Assembly: GCA_025358925.1 (NCBI GenBank)
Contig: JANYHT010000039.1
Span: 310,001-374,000 of the forward strand
Length of the DNA stretch: 64,000 bases
Source of the DNA: Gemmatimonadaceae bacterium
GTDB lineage: Bacteria > Gemmatimonadota > Gemmatimonadetes > Gemmatimonadales > Gemmatimonadaceae
Direction: 5' to 3'
Numbering within the stretch: position 1 is the first letter of the stretch; every line of letters begins with the position of its first letter. The notes beneath the pieces are model-generated. The model saw only the letters and a list, made by a program, of their open reading frames with translations. It did no database searches and was not told the origin of the DNA. Positions 24,171 through 32,976 of this stretch are shown piece by piece. Both the position numbers and the translations under genes were made by a program.

Positions 24171-25025
24171 TTACAACGAGTACGTGATCTCGGTTTTTGC
24201 GCGTACGGGGACACCCAGCGCATTCACGGCTGGACGAAAGCGAATAGACGACAAAGCTTCGCGCAATTTGCGATTGTACGAGCCGTCTCGCGTCGGTGTG
24301 AATTGCAAGTCGAGCACCTTGCCGGTGGAGTCGACATCAAACACCACGACCACGGTGCCCTTCGCCTTCGACGGCACTGGGATTGGTGGCAGAAACAACT
24401 CGGTCGGCGCCGGTGGATAAATGGAGCCTGGCCCGCCGCCGGTGCCCGGCCCAACACCCGTACCCTTGCCCGTGCCAACTCCGGAGCCAACGCCGCCTCC
24501 ACTGCCAGGCCCTGCGCCTGCGCTCCCGTCCGTCCCTGCACCGCCGCCGGTTCCAGTCACCGCCGACTTGACGTCTGCCGCAATATCTGGAGACGCCGTC
24601 TTTGGCTGTTCCGACGGTTTCTGTTGCGGTGGCGGAACAACGGGCGGTGGCACAATGGGCTTCACTTCGGGTGGTTTGACCAGCGGTGGCAAAACCGGCG
24701 GCACGAGGGCGGGCGCGACCTTTACGAACTCAATGCGCTCGTTTTTTGGAACACCTCCAGTGCCACGATTTCCGCCACCACCACCACCAGCCGGACCAGC
24801 ACCACCTGCGCCCAATATTTCGTGTAGCAGCTCGGGTGACGCGAACGGGACGATCAGCAAGAACACCACAAGCAAGTGCAATAACACCGCGATGATCGCA
24901 CTTGTGACTCGCCGTTGCCGGGCGACCGGTATGCCAATCGGCGGCCGATATCGTGGCCGCTCGCCGGGTAGCGGTGCGGACGTCGGTTCACACGAACTGT
25001 CTAAACCCCGAGGTGGAGAAACCAT
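24171..25025 (-). CDS. TonB-like energy-transducing protein with Gly-rich linker
   Basis: About 284 residues. One N-terminal membrane helix (SAIIAVLLHLLVVFLLIVPFA, near 42-62), a Gly-rich patch, a Pro/Val/Lys linker (PPLVKPPEVKPIVPPP), a second Gly/Thr/Ser-rich stretch of about 45 residues, then a C-terminal TonB domain (GTVVVVFDVDSTGKVLDLQF and LREALSSIRFRPAVN). The ATG at 25025 is chosen because the longer reading begins with a non-homologous Cys/Arg-rich tail. A shorter start cannot be excluded. It is 173 nt after the second ExbD gene, so it may have its own promoter. It would carry proton-motive energy to outer-membrane receptors. Confidence 0.8.
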   Translation of the reverse strand: MVSPPRGLDSSCEPTSAPLPGERPRYRPPIGIPVARQRRVTSAIIAVLLHLLVVFLLIVPFASPELLHEILGAGGAGPAGGGGGGNRGTGGVPKNERIEFVKVAPALVPPVLPPLVKPPEVKPIVPPPVVPPPQQKPSEQPKTASPDIAADVKSAVTGTGGGAGTDGSAGAGPGSGGGVGSGVGTGKGTGVGPGTGGGPGSIYPPAPTELFLPPIPVPSKAKGTVVVVFDVDSTGKVLDLQFTPTRDGSYNRKLREALSSIRFRPAVNALGVPVRAKTEITYSL

Positions 25026-25198
25026 GCGAGCGGGAAGCGAGCCGAGAGTACACGCGACGCAGCGAGATGCTGCGCGCAACCTTCGTAACGTAGTACGGCG
25101 GACGAACCCGTGAGGATCGTCCGCCGTACACGCGTACCACATTGCAGCGGACCGCGAGTGCTACCCCGCCCACTCAGAAAGGAGTCGACGGAGACAGA

Positions 25199-25606
25199 TC
25201 ACTTTGGCGGAACACCGATGACTTTGACGCCAGCACCACGCGCTTGGTCCATCGCCCAGATGACAGACGAATACTTCACCGTCGTATCACCCTTCACGAA
25301 AATGATCTTTTCGGGACGCGGATCGTAGATGGTTTTCAGTCGCGCAAAGAGCGCTGCCTTTTCGACAGGCTCTTTGTTGATCGCGTACTTGTCACCCGGC
25401 AACACTTCGAGCACGATCTGATCGGGATTGACGTTCGGCTGCGCCGGCTGCGGTGTTGGATCAGGCAGCTGCGTGTCGATCGCCTTCCGGCTCATCGGAA
25501 TGATCATCATAAAAATGATGAGCAACACGAGAAGCACGTCGATCATGGGCGTGACGTTCATGTCGTTACTGAGATTACTACCCCCACCGCCTGTTGACAT
25601 ACTCAT
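25199..25606 (-). CDS. ExbD/TolR family protein
   Basis: 135 residues. It starts MSMSTGGGGSNLSNDMN and has one membrane helix (MIDVLLVLLIIFMMIIP) in which the family's functional Asp is D23 (NVTPMIDVLLVL). A Pro-rich hinge and a periplasmic domain follow (DKYAINKEPVEK, KIIFVKGDTTVKYSSVI). It works with ExbB to turn proton flow into TonB movement. The start is 1 nt after the stop of the other ExbD gene, so the two are translated together; they differ in their C-terminal half and are not a recent duplicate. Confidence 0.92.
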   Translation of the reverse strand: MSMSTGGGGSNLSNDMNVTPMIDVLLVLLIIFMMIIPMSRKAIDTQLPDPTPQPAQPNVNPDQIVLEVLPGDKYAINKEPVEKAALFARLKTIYDPRPEKIIFVKGDTTVKYSSVIWAMDQARGAGVKVIGVPPK

Positions 25607-25607
25607 A

Positions 25608-26084
25608 CTACTTGGCTCCGGGGGCTTTTAAGCCTGGCATGATGTGATCGCTCTCCAACAGCGATTCCGTACCAGGCAGCTGTTCGGTGATGAGCGCTGC
25701 CACGGCAACACCGGATTTCGCCAGACGGTCGAGTGCATCAACCACCTTCAAATACTGCAGATCCTTGTGGGCTTTGACGTACATGATCTTGTCTTCGGTG
25801 CGCACGGAGTAGATCTGCTTGACTAACGTTTCCAGATCCTCGTTGCGCACCGGCTTCTTGTTCAAATAGTACCGGCCCTGATCGTCGATGCCGAGCACCT
25901 GATCACCCTCAATTTCCGGATGTGGCCTGAGATTCTGCCCGTCCGGTGGGACCGCCGTAAAGCCCGCGTTGATCTGCGGGATGGTGATCATGAAGATGAT
26001 GAGGAGCACGAGCATAACGTCGATCATGGGTGTGACGTTTGGCTCAGCTTTAACACCTGGGCCTCCGCCTGCGCTCATACCCAT
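25608..26084 (-). CDS. ExbD/TolR family protein
   Basis: 158 residues, the first of two ExbD paralogues. The membrane helix is NVTPMIDVMLVLLIIFMITIP with the proton-channel Asp in MID. A longer periplasmic part follows (YYLNKKPVRNEDLETLV, KIMYVKAHKDLQYLKVV) and a tail of about 25 residues (LPGTESLLESDHIMPGL) that the second ExbD lacks. It begins 33 nt after ExbB. Two different ExbD proteins per ExbB are common in Gemmatimonadota- and Bacteroidota-type operons. Confidence 0.92.
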   Translation of the reverse strand: MGMSAGGGPGVKAEPNVTPMIDVMLVLLIIFMITIPQINAGFTAVPPDGQNLRPHPEIEGDQVLGIDDQGRYYLNKKPVRNEDLETLVKQIYSVRTEDKIMYVKAHKDLQYLKVVDALDRLAKSGVAVAALITEQLPGTESLLESDHIMPGLKAPGAK

Positions 26085-26117
26085 CGCGAAACTCCTTGTC
26101 GTTCAGTGATGCGACGA

Positions 26118-26849
26118 TTACTGCGAGATGGAGGTCTGACCGGCAGTGTTGAACTCACGCGTGAACCGCGAGCGACCAAACTCACCCGACACACCCTTGA
26201 TGAGATAGTCGATCATTTCCTTTGACGTGTACGTCATCTCGGCCGTGAGATTGTCGATCTTCGTCTGGAAGTAGTTGAATGACCACACGGCCGGAATGGC
26301 AACGCCGATTCCGAAGGCGGTGGTGATCAGTGCTTCGGCAACACCAGCGGCGATGGCCGTGATACCACCAGAACCCGACGACGCCATGCCGGTGAACGAG
26401 TTAACGATACCCATCGTGGTGCCGAGCAATCCGACGAACGGTGCCGTGGCGCCGACCGTTGCGAGTACGCCGAGTCCGCGCTTGAGATCAACAACCGTCA
26501 TCAGCATTTCACGCTCGACCGCACGCTCTGCTGAATTGATGTCTGCAACTGTCACCGAACCGTCTTGAATGAGCGGACGAATTTCGGCGAGTGCGCCACC
26601 GAGGACGCGCGCGACATGCGACTTCTTGTAGCCTTCAGCGAGCTTGATGGCTTCGATGAGGTTGTCTTCTTCAAGGAATTGAGAAAACTCTGGAGCGAAC
26701 TTGCGCGTCTCGGCTTGCGCCTTCCGCATGGCCCACCACTTCGAGATAAGCACCGTGGTCGAGAAAGCCGACATCGCGGCCAACGTGAACACGATGCCCT
26801 TCGCGAAACCGCCCATCGACTGAAACAGCGCCAGCAGGGACATGTTCAT
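26118..26849 (-). CDS. ExbB/TolQ/MotA family proton channel
   Basis: 243 residues. A first membrane helix lies near residues 15-35, a long cytoplasmic segment follows with SAERAVEREMLMTVVDLKRGLGVLATV, then the pore helices VGATAPFVGLLGTTMGIVNSF and TTAFGIGVAIPAVWSFNYF. A GGAG site stands nine bases before the ATG at 26849; a second ATG two codons later is possible. It supplies the proton channel for the two ExbD proteins encoded downstream. Confidence 0.93.
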   Translation of the reverse strand: MNMSLLALFQSMGGFAKGIVFTLAAMSAFSTTVLISKWWAMRKAQAETRKFAPEFSQFLEEDNLIEAIKLAEGYKKSHVARVLGGALAEIRPLIQDGSVTVADINSAERAVEREMLMTVVDLKRGLGVLATVGATAPFVGLLGTTMGIVNSFTGMASSGSGGITAIAAGVAEALITTAFGIGVAIPAVWSFNYFQTKIDNLTAEMTYTSKEMIDYLIKGVSGEFGRSRFTREFNTAGQTSISQ

Positions 26850-26885
26850 GAAACGAATCTCCGCAGATCGAAAAGAGAGAGAGAA

Positions 26886-27602
26886 CTAGCGGTTCAGAGA
26901 GAACTGGAACGGCTGCTGCACAAGCTGCTTCACCTTACGTCCACCCACCTCGGCGGGTAAAAACCGCATCCGCTGCAGTGCGTTCTTCACCGCGTTCGAG
27001 AAGAGATCGTTATCGGTTTTGAGCACTTTGAAAGTGTTCATCTCCGCACGACCAGTTGTATCCACCACAAACTGCGCGAGTACGGTGCCTTCGATGCCAG
27101 CAGAGCGGAGCATATCCGGATACGTTGGGCCCGCTGCGCCTGGCGCCATGACGACAGGCTTCTCTACTTGAAAGTCGAAGTACGGCTGGTCGCCCTGCGG
27201 AACTGGGCCCTTACCACCCTCAACGCCCTTACCGGTGCCGCCGGCAACACCTTTTCCAGTGAAGTCACTTTCATCCGTGGCTTTCTTGGACAGATCGATG
27301 TCGGGAATGATGTCCGGGATCACGATCGGCGCCGACAGTACTTGGAAGCCTTTCGGCGGCGGCGGCGCGACCACCTGATCTGGTGGTGGGGGTGGCTTTT
27401 CCGGCTCGGGTGGCTTGGGCTCGTCCTTCTTCACCTCGACGAAATCCACCTTCTCTTCTTTCGACTTCTCGTTCGAGAGTCCGGCGTTTGCCGTCAGCAC
27501 GACGCCGCCAACGATCAGGATCCCGTGCACGATGATCGACGCAACGGACCCACCCAACCGCTTTTGCTTCTTGGCCTTCGACTCAACCAGATTGTTAAAC
27601 AT
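26886..27602 (-). CDS. tonB: TonB family protein
   Basis: 238 residues, first gene of the energy-coupling operon. Basic N-terminus (KAKKQKR), a membrane helix (SVASIIVHGILIVGGVVL) with the His characteristic of TonB, a Pro/Lys/Glu linker with PEKPPPPPD, a Gly/Thr/Lys patch, and a C-terminal TonB domain (AGIEGTVLAQFVVDTTG, ALQRMRFLPAEVGG). The 111 bases upstream, up to the histidine-kinase stop, hold no clear terminator or promoter that I can support. It drives the import of large nutrients (siderophores, glycans, B12) through outer-membrane receptors; none are in the window. Confidence 0.92.
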   Translation of the reverse strand: MFNNLVESKAKKQKRLGGSVASIIVHGILIVGGVVLTANAGLSNEKSKEEKVDFVEVKKDEPKPPEPEKPPPPPDQVVAPPPPKGFQVLSAPIVIPDIIPDIDLSKKATDESDFTGKGVAGGTGKGVEGGKGPVPQGDQPYFDFQVEKPVVMAPGAAGPTYPDMLRSAGIEGTVLAQFVVDTTGRAEMNTFKVLKTDNDLFSNAVKNALQRMRFLPAEVGGRKVKQLVQQPFQFSLNR

Positions 27603-27713
27603 CAGGCGTGTCCGGGGTACGGGTCGCAGTGTACGGGTAGGAGTCCGTAGACTGACTTCCGCGAGTTTATCCTCGGTTAGTGATCGAGCAATGGAGAAAA
27701 GATTAGGATCAGA

Positions 27714-29225
27714 TTAATCCGGGGTTAGTTTTGACCATTCAGACTCAAGTCGTGAAGACGAACTTGCAGCGCTCCCATGCGCCGTTTCGTTCGACAATGG
27801 AAGCATCACCGTAAAGGTGCTTCCGCGTCCGAGCCGCGACTGTACCGTCAATGTGCCACCATGCGCCTGCGCAATCCATTGAGAAATCGCTAAGCCGAGA
27901 CCAAAGCCGCCCCGATCAGCCGCACGCGAGCGCACTCGGTCGGCCCGCCAAAAACGCTCGAATACAAACGGCAGATCGGCAGCAGCAATTCCAATCCCCG
28001 TATCGCGCACGGTGACCACCGCGTGCTCGTCGACCCTCGTGAGCGAAATTTCCACGCGGCCACCGTTGGGTGTGTACTTGATGGCATTGGTCACGAGGTT
28101 GAGCAGCAATTGTCGCAGCCGACCGGGATCACCGTGTACTTCTGCTTCTTGAATAATTGGCGCATCGATGATCAGATCCCCATCCTCACCGAGGAGGCGT
28201 GCGGTTTCAACAACCTCGCGCGTCAGTGCAGCAAGCGCGACAGGTTCACGATAAAGGTCAAACCGGCCCTCGTCGGCACGCGCTAACGTGAGCAGCGATT
28301 CGACCAAGTCGGCCATGCGCGTCAACTGCTGCAAGGCTTCTTCAAGTGCGATCGCGCGCTCTGTACGGTTTGACGTTGGCGACATCGCCCTTTCAACGTC
28401 CGCGCGCATGACGGTGAGCGGAGTTTTGAGTTCATGGCTCGCGTCGGCGGTGAAGCGACGCAATGCACCGAAGGATGTTTCCAATCGCTCGATAAACGCG
28501 TTGAGCGTAGACGAGAGACGCGCGAGTTCGTCGCCCGCCGCACCGATGGCCAATCGCCGATGCAGCGACCGACCATCGGTGATCGCCTCCACTTGATCCA
28601 CCATGCGGTCAATCGGTCGAAACACACGCCCCGCAATCACCCACGAAAAAATGATGGACAGGACGATTAAGAACGGTGCAACCACGAGCATCGTGTTCAC
28701 CAAATCGGTCGGCGCAAGCGTTGCCGGCGTGGTACTGGTTGCCGCGTAGACGCGATAGCGCGCATTGACGCCGAGCATCACATCACGGGACGCGATCAGC
28801 ACCTCATCCGCGCGCATGGTGACCACATGACTGCGCGCGCCCGGCAGTGTTTTCCGTGCGGAGTCGCTGAAGAGTCCTCGATCTTGCACTGAGAGAGCGG
28901 AGACATCCGGTGACGCATAGAGATCGTAGCCCGTGCTGTCTTGCACCAGCACGTAGTCGGGCAGCAATTCAAGAAATGCGCGCAGTCGTACGGAGACTGT
29001 GGGGCCCGCCAACGGATCATTCTTTGCGACGACCGGTTCCGTGCCGGAGCTGCGTGCAATGTTGATGGCCCGTACTACGCGATCCACCGCTTCCTGCGCC
29101 TGCTGCTCGAGGTCGCGATAGACGGTGACCCGACGCGCTGTGAGCAACGCCAACGCAAAAACGAACAGCGTAGTGACCAGCGCGGTCGTGTATGCTGCGG
29201 TAAGTCGCGACCGAATCGAGCCCAC
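27714..29225 (-). CDS. Membrane sensor histidine kinase
   Basis: 503 residues. Membrane helix 1 at about 8-30, an extracytoplasmic sensor of about 145 residues, helix 2 near 178-200, then HAMP (RVFRPIDRMVDQVEAITDG). The HisKA H-box is DASHELKTPL and the ATPase part has N (NLVTNAIKYT), G1 (DTGIGI) and G2 (GGFGLGLAIS) boxes. All catalytic motifs are intact. The GTG start lies 18 nt after the OmpR-type regulator gene, its obvious partner. The stimulus is not evident. The last 25 residues are Ser-rich and variable. Confidence 0.93.
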   Translation of the reverse strand: MGSIRSRLTAAYTTALVTTLFVFALALLTARRVTVYRDLEQQAQEAVDRVVRAINIARSSGTEPVVAKNDPLAGPTVSVRLRAFLELLPDYVLVQDSTGYDLYASPDVSALSVQDRGLFSDSARKTLPGARSHVVTMRADEVLIASRDVMLGVNARYRVYAATSTTPATLAPTDLVNTMLVVAPFLIVLSIIFSWVIAGRVFRPIDRMVDQVEAITDGRSLHRRLAIGAAGDELARLSSTLNAFIERLETSFGALRRFTADASHELKTPLTVMRADVERAMSPTSNRTERAIALEEALQQLTRMADLVESLLTLARADEGRFDLYREPVALAALTREVVETARLLGEDGDLIIDAPIIQEAEVHGDPGRLRQLLLNLVTNAIKYTPNGGRVEISLTRVDEHAVVTVRDTGIGIAAADLPFVFERFWRADRVRSRAADRGGFGLGLAISQWIAQAHGGTLTVQSRLGRGSTFTVMLPLSNETAHGSAASSSSRLESEWSKLTPD

Positions 29226-29243
29226 GAGCGCGTCGTCGCCCCG

Positions 29244-29912
29244 CTATGCGCGAATCATGTAGCCAACACCGCGCACCGTGGTGATCAGCTTCTTCTCGTA
29301 CTTCGCGTCGATTTTTTTGCGCAGATGATTGATGACGACATCCACGATATTCGTACCAGGATCAAAGTGATATCCCCACGCGTACTCCGTGATGAGCGTA
29401 CGGCTCATCACGCGTCCCGCATGCCGCATCAGGTACTCGAGGACTGCAAACTCTTTCGGCGTAAGCTCGATGGATTCGCCGGCCCTTCGTACGTCGTGTG
29501 TGCCTTGATCGAGCTCCAGATCACCAATGCGGAGCATCGGTGAGGCAATGGCGCTTGGTCGGCGCGCGAGCGCTTCCACGCGCGCCAAAAGTTCTTCAAA
29601 CGCGAACGGCTTCGTGACGTAATCATCCGCACCGGCACGCAGTGTTTCGACTTTCGCATCGACAGCATCTTGCGCGGTCAGCACTAATACCGGACGCTCA
29701 AATCCGCGCGATCGCAAACTGCGCAGGACATCGATGCCGCTACGACCAGGCAGTCGCATATCCAAAATGACAATGTCGTACGGCTGTGAGAGCGCCATGC
29801 GTTCACCATCGGCGCCATTCGCGACGAGGTCGGCCTGCCATCGCTGCTCCTCGAAGCCGCGACGAACGAACTCTCCCACGGTTGGATCATCTTCGATTAC
29901 TAAAATCTTCAT
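29244..29912 (-). CDS. OmpR/PhoB-type response regulator
   Basis: 222 residues. The receiver domain has the acidic pair ED at 7-8, phospho-acceptor Asp51 in VILDMRLPGRSG, and Lys in YVTKPFAFEELL. The winged-helix domain carries ELTPKEFAVLEYLMRHAG and a recognition helix near NIVDVVINHLRKKID. It pairs with the downstream HAMP kinase (18 nt gap) and follows the NtrC-type gene by 28 nt, so two regulators share one transcript. Its targets are unknown; the TonB operon just beyond the kinase is a candidate by position only. Confidence 0.94.
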   Translation of the reverse strand: MKILVIEDDPTVGEFVRRGFEEQRWQADLVANGADGERMALSQPYDIVILDMRLPGRSGIDVLRSLRSRGFERPVLVLTAQDAVDAKVETLRAGADDYVTKPFAFEELLARVEALARRPSAIASPMLRIGDLELDQGTHDVRRAGESIELTPKEFAVLEYLMRHAGRVMSRTLITEYAWGYHFDPGTNIVDVVINHLRKKIDAKYEKKLITTVRGVGYMIRA

Positions 29913-29940
29913 CTCGTTATCCTACGATGCGACGCGCGTT

Positions 29941-31329
29941 TCATGATGTGGGTCGATGAAACCCGAATTCGCGGATTTTTCGATAGAGGGTCTTTGGCGA
30001 AATACCAAGCATGTCGGCCGCACGTCCTTGATGCCATCCACTGCGCTCCAGCACGTCGGCAATGTGACGGCGCTCAAGTTCAAGCAGTGTCAGGGTGACC
30101 GACGGCGTCGCGCGTGCCCCAGCGCCAACATCCGCACCGAGCGGCAAGTCATGCGCGCTGACGTGTCCGTCAATGGCTAAGAGCACGGCACGCTCGATGA
30201 CATTGCGCAACTCTCGCACATTGCCTGGCCACCGATATCGCTCAAGGGTGGACAACGCATCCGTGCTTAACGTTGGTGCCTGCACGCCACCAAACTGCGT
30301 TAGGAAGTGTTGCGCGAGTAGCGGCACATCCACGAGTCGTTCACGCAACGGCGGAAGCGCGACGCGGATGGTGTTAATGCGATGCAGCAGATCCTCGCGA
30401 AAGGCGCCGGAGGCTGCCATGCGTGAAAGATCCTGCGTGGTTGATGATACGACGCGCACATTCACCTGCACTTTTTGTGTGCCACCCACGCGATAAAAAC
30501 TGCCCGTCTCTAACGCGCGGAGCAATTTGCCCTGCAGTTTCAAGTCCAAGTCGCCAATGTTGTCGAGATACAACGTGCCGCCGCCAGCAAGCTCGATGAT
30601 GCCGACCTTGCGTTGGTCCGCACCAGGGAACGCGCCCTTCTCGACGCCAAAAAGTTCAGTCTCCAACAAACCATCGGCGATCGCCGCGCAATTCAGGTCG
30701 ACAAATGGTCCATCCGGATGGCCGCCATGTTCGTGCAGCATGCGTGCGATGAGATCTTTGCCAGTTCCCGAATCACCCATCACCAGTACCGGCGAACCAC
30801 TCGGCGCGACGCGTTCGATCAGCGACAGCACGGCACCGAGCGGTGCGTAGTGGGTGAGAAATCGAGGCGAGGCGGCTGCACGCTTCAGTCGTGAGTGCAG
30901 CAGCGCGTTATCGCGCGTCAGAATGCGCTTCTCCCATGCCCGGCGCACCAGCGCGTCAATCTCCGCCATACGATACGGTTTCGACAGAAAATCATACGCG
31001 CCAAGTTTGAGCGCGGTGATTGCCGTTTCGATCGTTCCGTTCCCGGTAATCACAATAATTTCTGGGGGCATTGGCTGTTCGCGTACCAAGCGGAGCACTT
31101 CTAGGCCATCCAGCTCGGGCATCACGATGTCCAAGAGTGCGACATCAAATGCTTCGGCGATCAGCAAGTCGAGCGCAGCGCGACCGTTCCGCACCATCGT
31201 GACCGCAAAGCCGCGCGCGGTCATGAAGTGTTCGAGAATCATGCCAAGATTTGCTTCGTCTTCGGCGATGAGCACGCGAATCGGACGCGTGGTATCACTC
31301 CCGCGCGAAGGTGTCAGCGTCTCGGTCAC
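29941..31329 (-). CDS. NtrC-type response regulator with altered AAA+ motifs
   Basis: 462 residues: receiver (Asp67 in VALLDIVMPELDG, Lys117 in FLSKPYR), AAA+ domain (Walker A GDSGTGKD at 185-192) and a Fis-type helix-turn-helix (GRAADMLGISPKTLYRKI). Two key motifs deviate: the sigma54 loop GAFTGA is GAFPGA (232-237), and Walker B is GTLYLDNIG with Asn257 where Glu is normal. The arginine finger region FREDLLHRINTIRV is intact. The GTG start overlaps the stop of the upstream PAS kinase (GTGA), which is therefore the cognate sensor. Whether it still activates sigma54 promoters is doubtful. Confidence 0.92.
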   Translation of the reverse strand: MTETLTPSRGSDTTRPIRVLIAEDEANLGMILEHFMTARGFAVTMVRNGRAALDLLIAEAFDVALLDIVMPELDGLEVLRLVREQPMPPEIIVITGNGTIETAITALKLGAYDFLSKPYRMAEIDALVRRAWEKRILTRDNALLHSRLKRAAASPRFLTHYAPLGAVLSLIERVAPSGSPVLVMGDSGTGKDLIARMLHEHGGHPDGPFVDLNCAAIADGLLETELFGVEKGAFPGADQRKVGIIELAGGGTLYLDNIGDLDLKLQGKLLRALETGSFYRVGGTQKVQVNVRVVSSTTQDLSRMAASGAFREDLLHRINTIRVALPPLRERLVDVPLLAQHFLTQFGGVQAPTLSTDALSTLERYRWPGNVRELRNVIERAVLLAIDGHVSAHDLPLGADVGAGARATPSVTLTLLELERRHIADVLERSGWHQGRAADMLGISPKTLYRKIREFGFHRPTS

Positions 31330-32945
31330 GCGGACAACTTCTGTAGCGAGCGGAGCAAGGGCAACGACATCCGAAACGTGGCCCCGGTGGCGAGTCGTTC
31401 TTGGCCTAGTAGCTCTAACTGCCCACCATGATCGTTGACGATGCTGTAACAGATGGCGAGACCAAGCCCAGTACCCTGACCGGGCGCTTTGGTCGTGAAG
31501 AACGGTTCAAACACTTTCGCATGAAGCGATCTCGGAATACCCGGCCCTTCATCCGAGACCTCCAACGCGGCCACACGCTGGCCGTCCTCACTGATCACTT
31601 GATGTGTACGGACAGTCACCCGCATTCCCTCGGGTGTCGCGTCGAAGGCATTCATCGTGAGCGCGATGAGCACTTGCACTAACTGATCGGCGTCGGCGTC
31701 GACGAGCAGCGGCAACGTTTCTTCCAGCTCCGTCACCATTTTCACTCGCTTGTAACGCGGATGGTGCTGCAGAAGAAACAACCCTTGTCGAACAATGCCG
31801 TTCAGATCCAACGGCTCTCGTTGCGCAGCTTTCGGGCGTGAGAAATCGAGCAGTCCATTCACGATGCGTTTGCATCGTTGCACTTCAAGATCAATAATGC
31901 GAAGCAGTTCGTGTTGCGACGTACCCGATGCGGACGGACTAGGCGCTGTCACACTGGTGACGTCTTCTTGGAGAGAAAGCGACTCAGCACATGCGGCAAT
32001 GGTTGCCAGCGGATTATTGATTTCGTGCATCACACCCGCCGCAAGTTGACCGAGCGCCGCCAACTTTTCTGACTGCGCCGTGCGATCGATGGCCGCCTTC
32101 CAATCCGTAATATCCTCGCCGATAGTAATCACGTGCGTCACGTCACCATCACCCATGCGCATAGGAATTTTCGAGATGCGATAGGAACGCAGATCACCGA
32201 ACGCTTGGCTGTCCATTTGAAATTGCTGCAGGCGGCCCGATGCGAAGACTTCGTCAAACTCACGCTTGAGCAGTGCTGCGGGTTGGCGATGCAGCACGTC
32301 AAAAATCGTGCGCCCAATCGCATCGGTGCGTGAGACGCCTTGCAATCCTGTTTCCCGTTTGTGATTCCATGCATGAATACGATAATCGCGATCGACGACG
32401 TACAGCCCAACCGGCAACGAATCGACGACGCATTCGATAAACGCGCGTTGCTCGACGATTTCGCGCATGCGCGCCGACAGTTGACTCTCGAGTTCACGCG
32501 TACGCGCGTCGCGGGCAACGACCACAGCGAGTAAATCAGCAACGGTGGCAAGCAACCCACGCTCGTGTTCGGCGAGTGGTGCCGTTCGCTGAATGACCAG
32601 AGCGCCGAGACCCACTCCCGCCGACTTGAGCGGTAATTCTGTGCGCGTCGAACGAACGATCCGTCGCGGCGGTCCTACGCCATCGTGCGTCCATGCCTGC
32701 CGAGACCCAGCAGTATCGCGTAACTCAATCGTGGTCTGGTCCGCCTCCAACATGGCGCGCAAGCGCTGTAACAGCGCGACGGCGCCGCTATCGGTATCCG
32801 AGGCTCTCGCCAACAGCGCAGCCAATTCTGCGACCGCCTCAAGCGAGGCACCGGATGTCACGGGCGTAGGCGGAGGCGTGTGTTCACAGTCGGAAAGTAG
32901 GCGCAGCTCCGGCTTCGGACAAGCTGACCGATGCCGCAGCTGCAT
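31326..32945 (-). CDS. Soluble GAF-PAS histidine kinase (NtrB/AtoS-like)
   Basis: About 539 residues without a membrane helix. A GAF-like region at about 35-160, a coiled stretch (ELESQLSARMREIVEQRAFIE), a PAS domain (ECVVDSLPVGLYVVDRDYRIHAWN), then HisKA with the H-box GVMHEINNPLATIAACAES and an HATPase with DEGPGIP and GTGLGLAICYSIV. The ATG at 32945 (MQLRHRSACPKPEL) is preferred; a longer reading would overlap the peroxiredoxin gene. The nitrogen-regulator-type H-box fits its NtrC-type partner in the overlapping downstream gene. The ligand sensed by GAF/PAS is not visible. Confidence 0.9.
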   Translation of the reverse strand: MQLRHRSACPKPELRLLSDCEHTPPPTPVTSGASLEAVAELAALLARASDTDSGAVALLQRLRAMLEADQTTIELRDTAGSRQAWTHDGVGPPRRIVRSTRTELPLKSAGVGLGALVIQRTAPLAEHERGLLATVADLLAVVVARDARTRELESQLSARMREIVEQRAFIECVVDSLPVGLYVVDRDYRIHAWNHKRETGLQGVSRTDAIGRTIFDVLHRQPAALLKREFDEVFASGRLQQFQMDSQAFGDLRSYRISKIPMRMGDGDVTHVITIGEDITDWKAAIDRTAQSEKLAALGQLAAGVMHEINNPLATIAACAESLSLQEDVTSVTAPSPSASGTSQHELLRIIDLEVQRCKRIVNGLLDFSRPKAAQREPLDLNGIVRQGLFLLQHHPRYKRVKMVTELEETLPLLVDADADQLVQVLIALTMNAFDATPEGMRVTVRTHQVISEDGQRVAALEVSDEGPGIPRSLHAKVFEPFFTTKAPGQGTGLGLAICYSIVNDHGGQLELLGQERLATGATFRMSLPLLRSLQKLSA

Positions 32946-32976
32946 CGGTGCGGGGTTGCAATTGCGTTCCCTCTGC

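Noticed and set aside
24421-25113. Pro-rich plus-strand frame resembling a structural protein
   Set aside because: The Pro repeats are the complement of the Gly-rich TonB linker; there is no independent start context.
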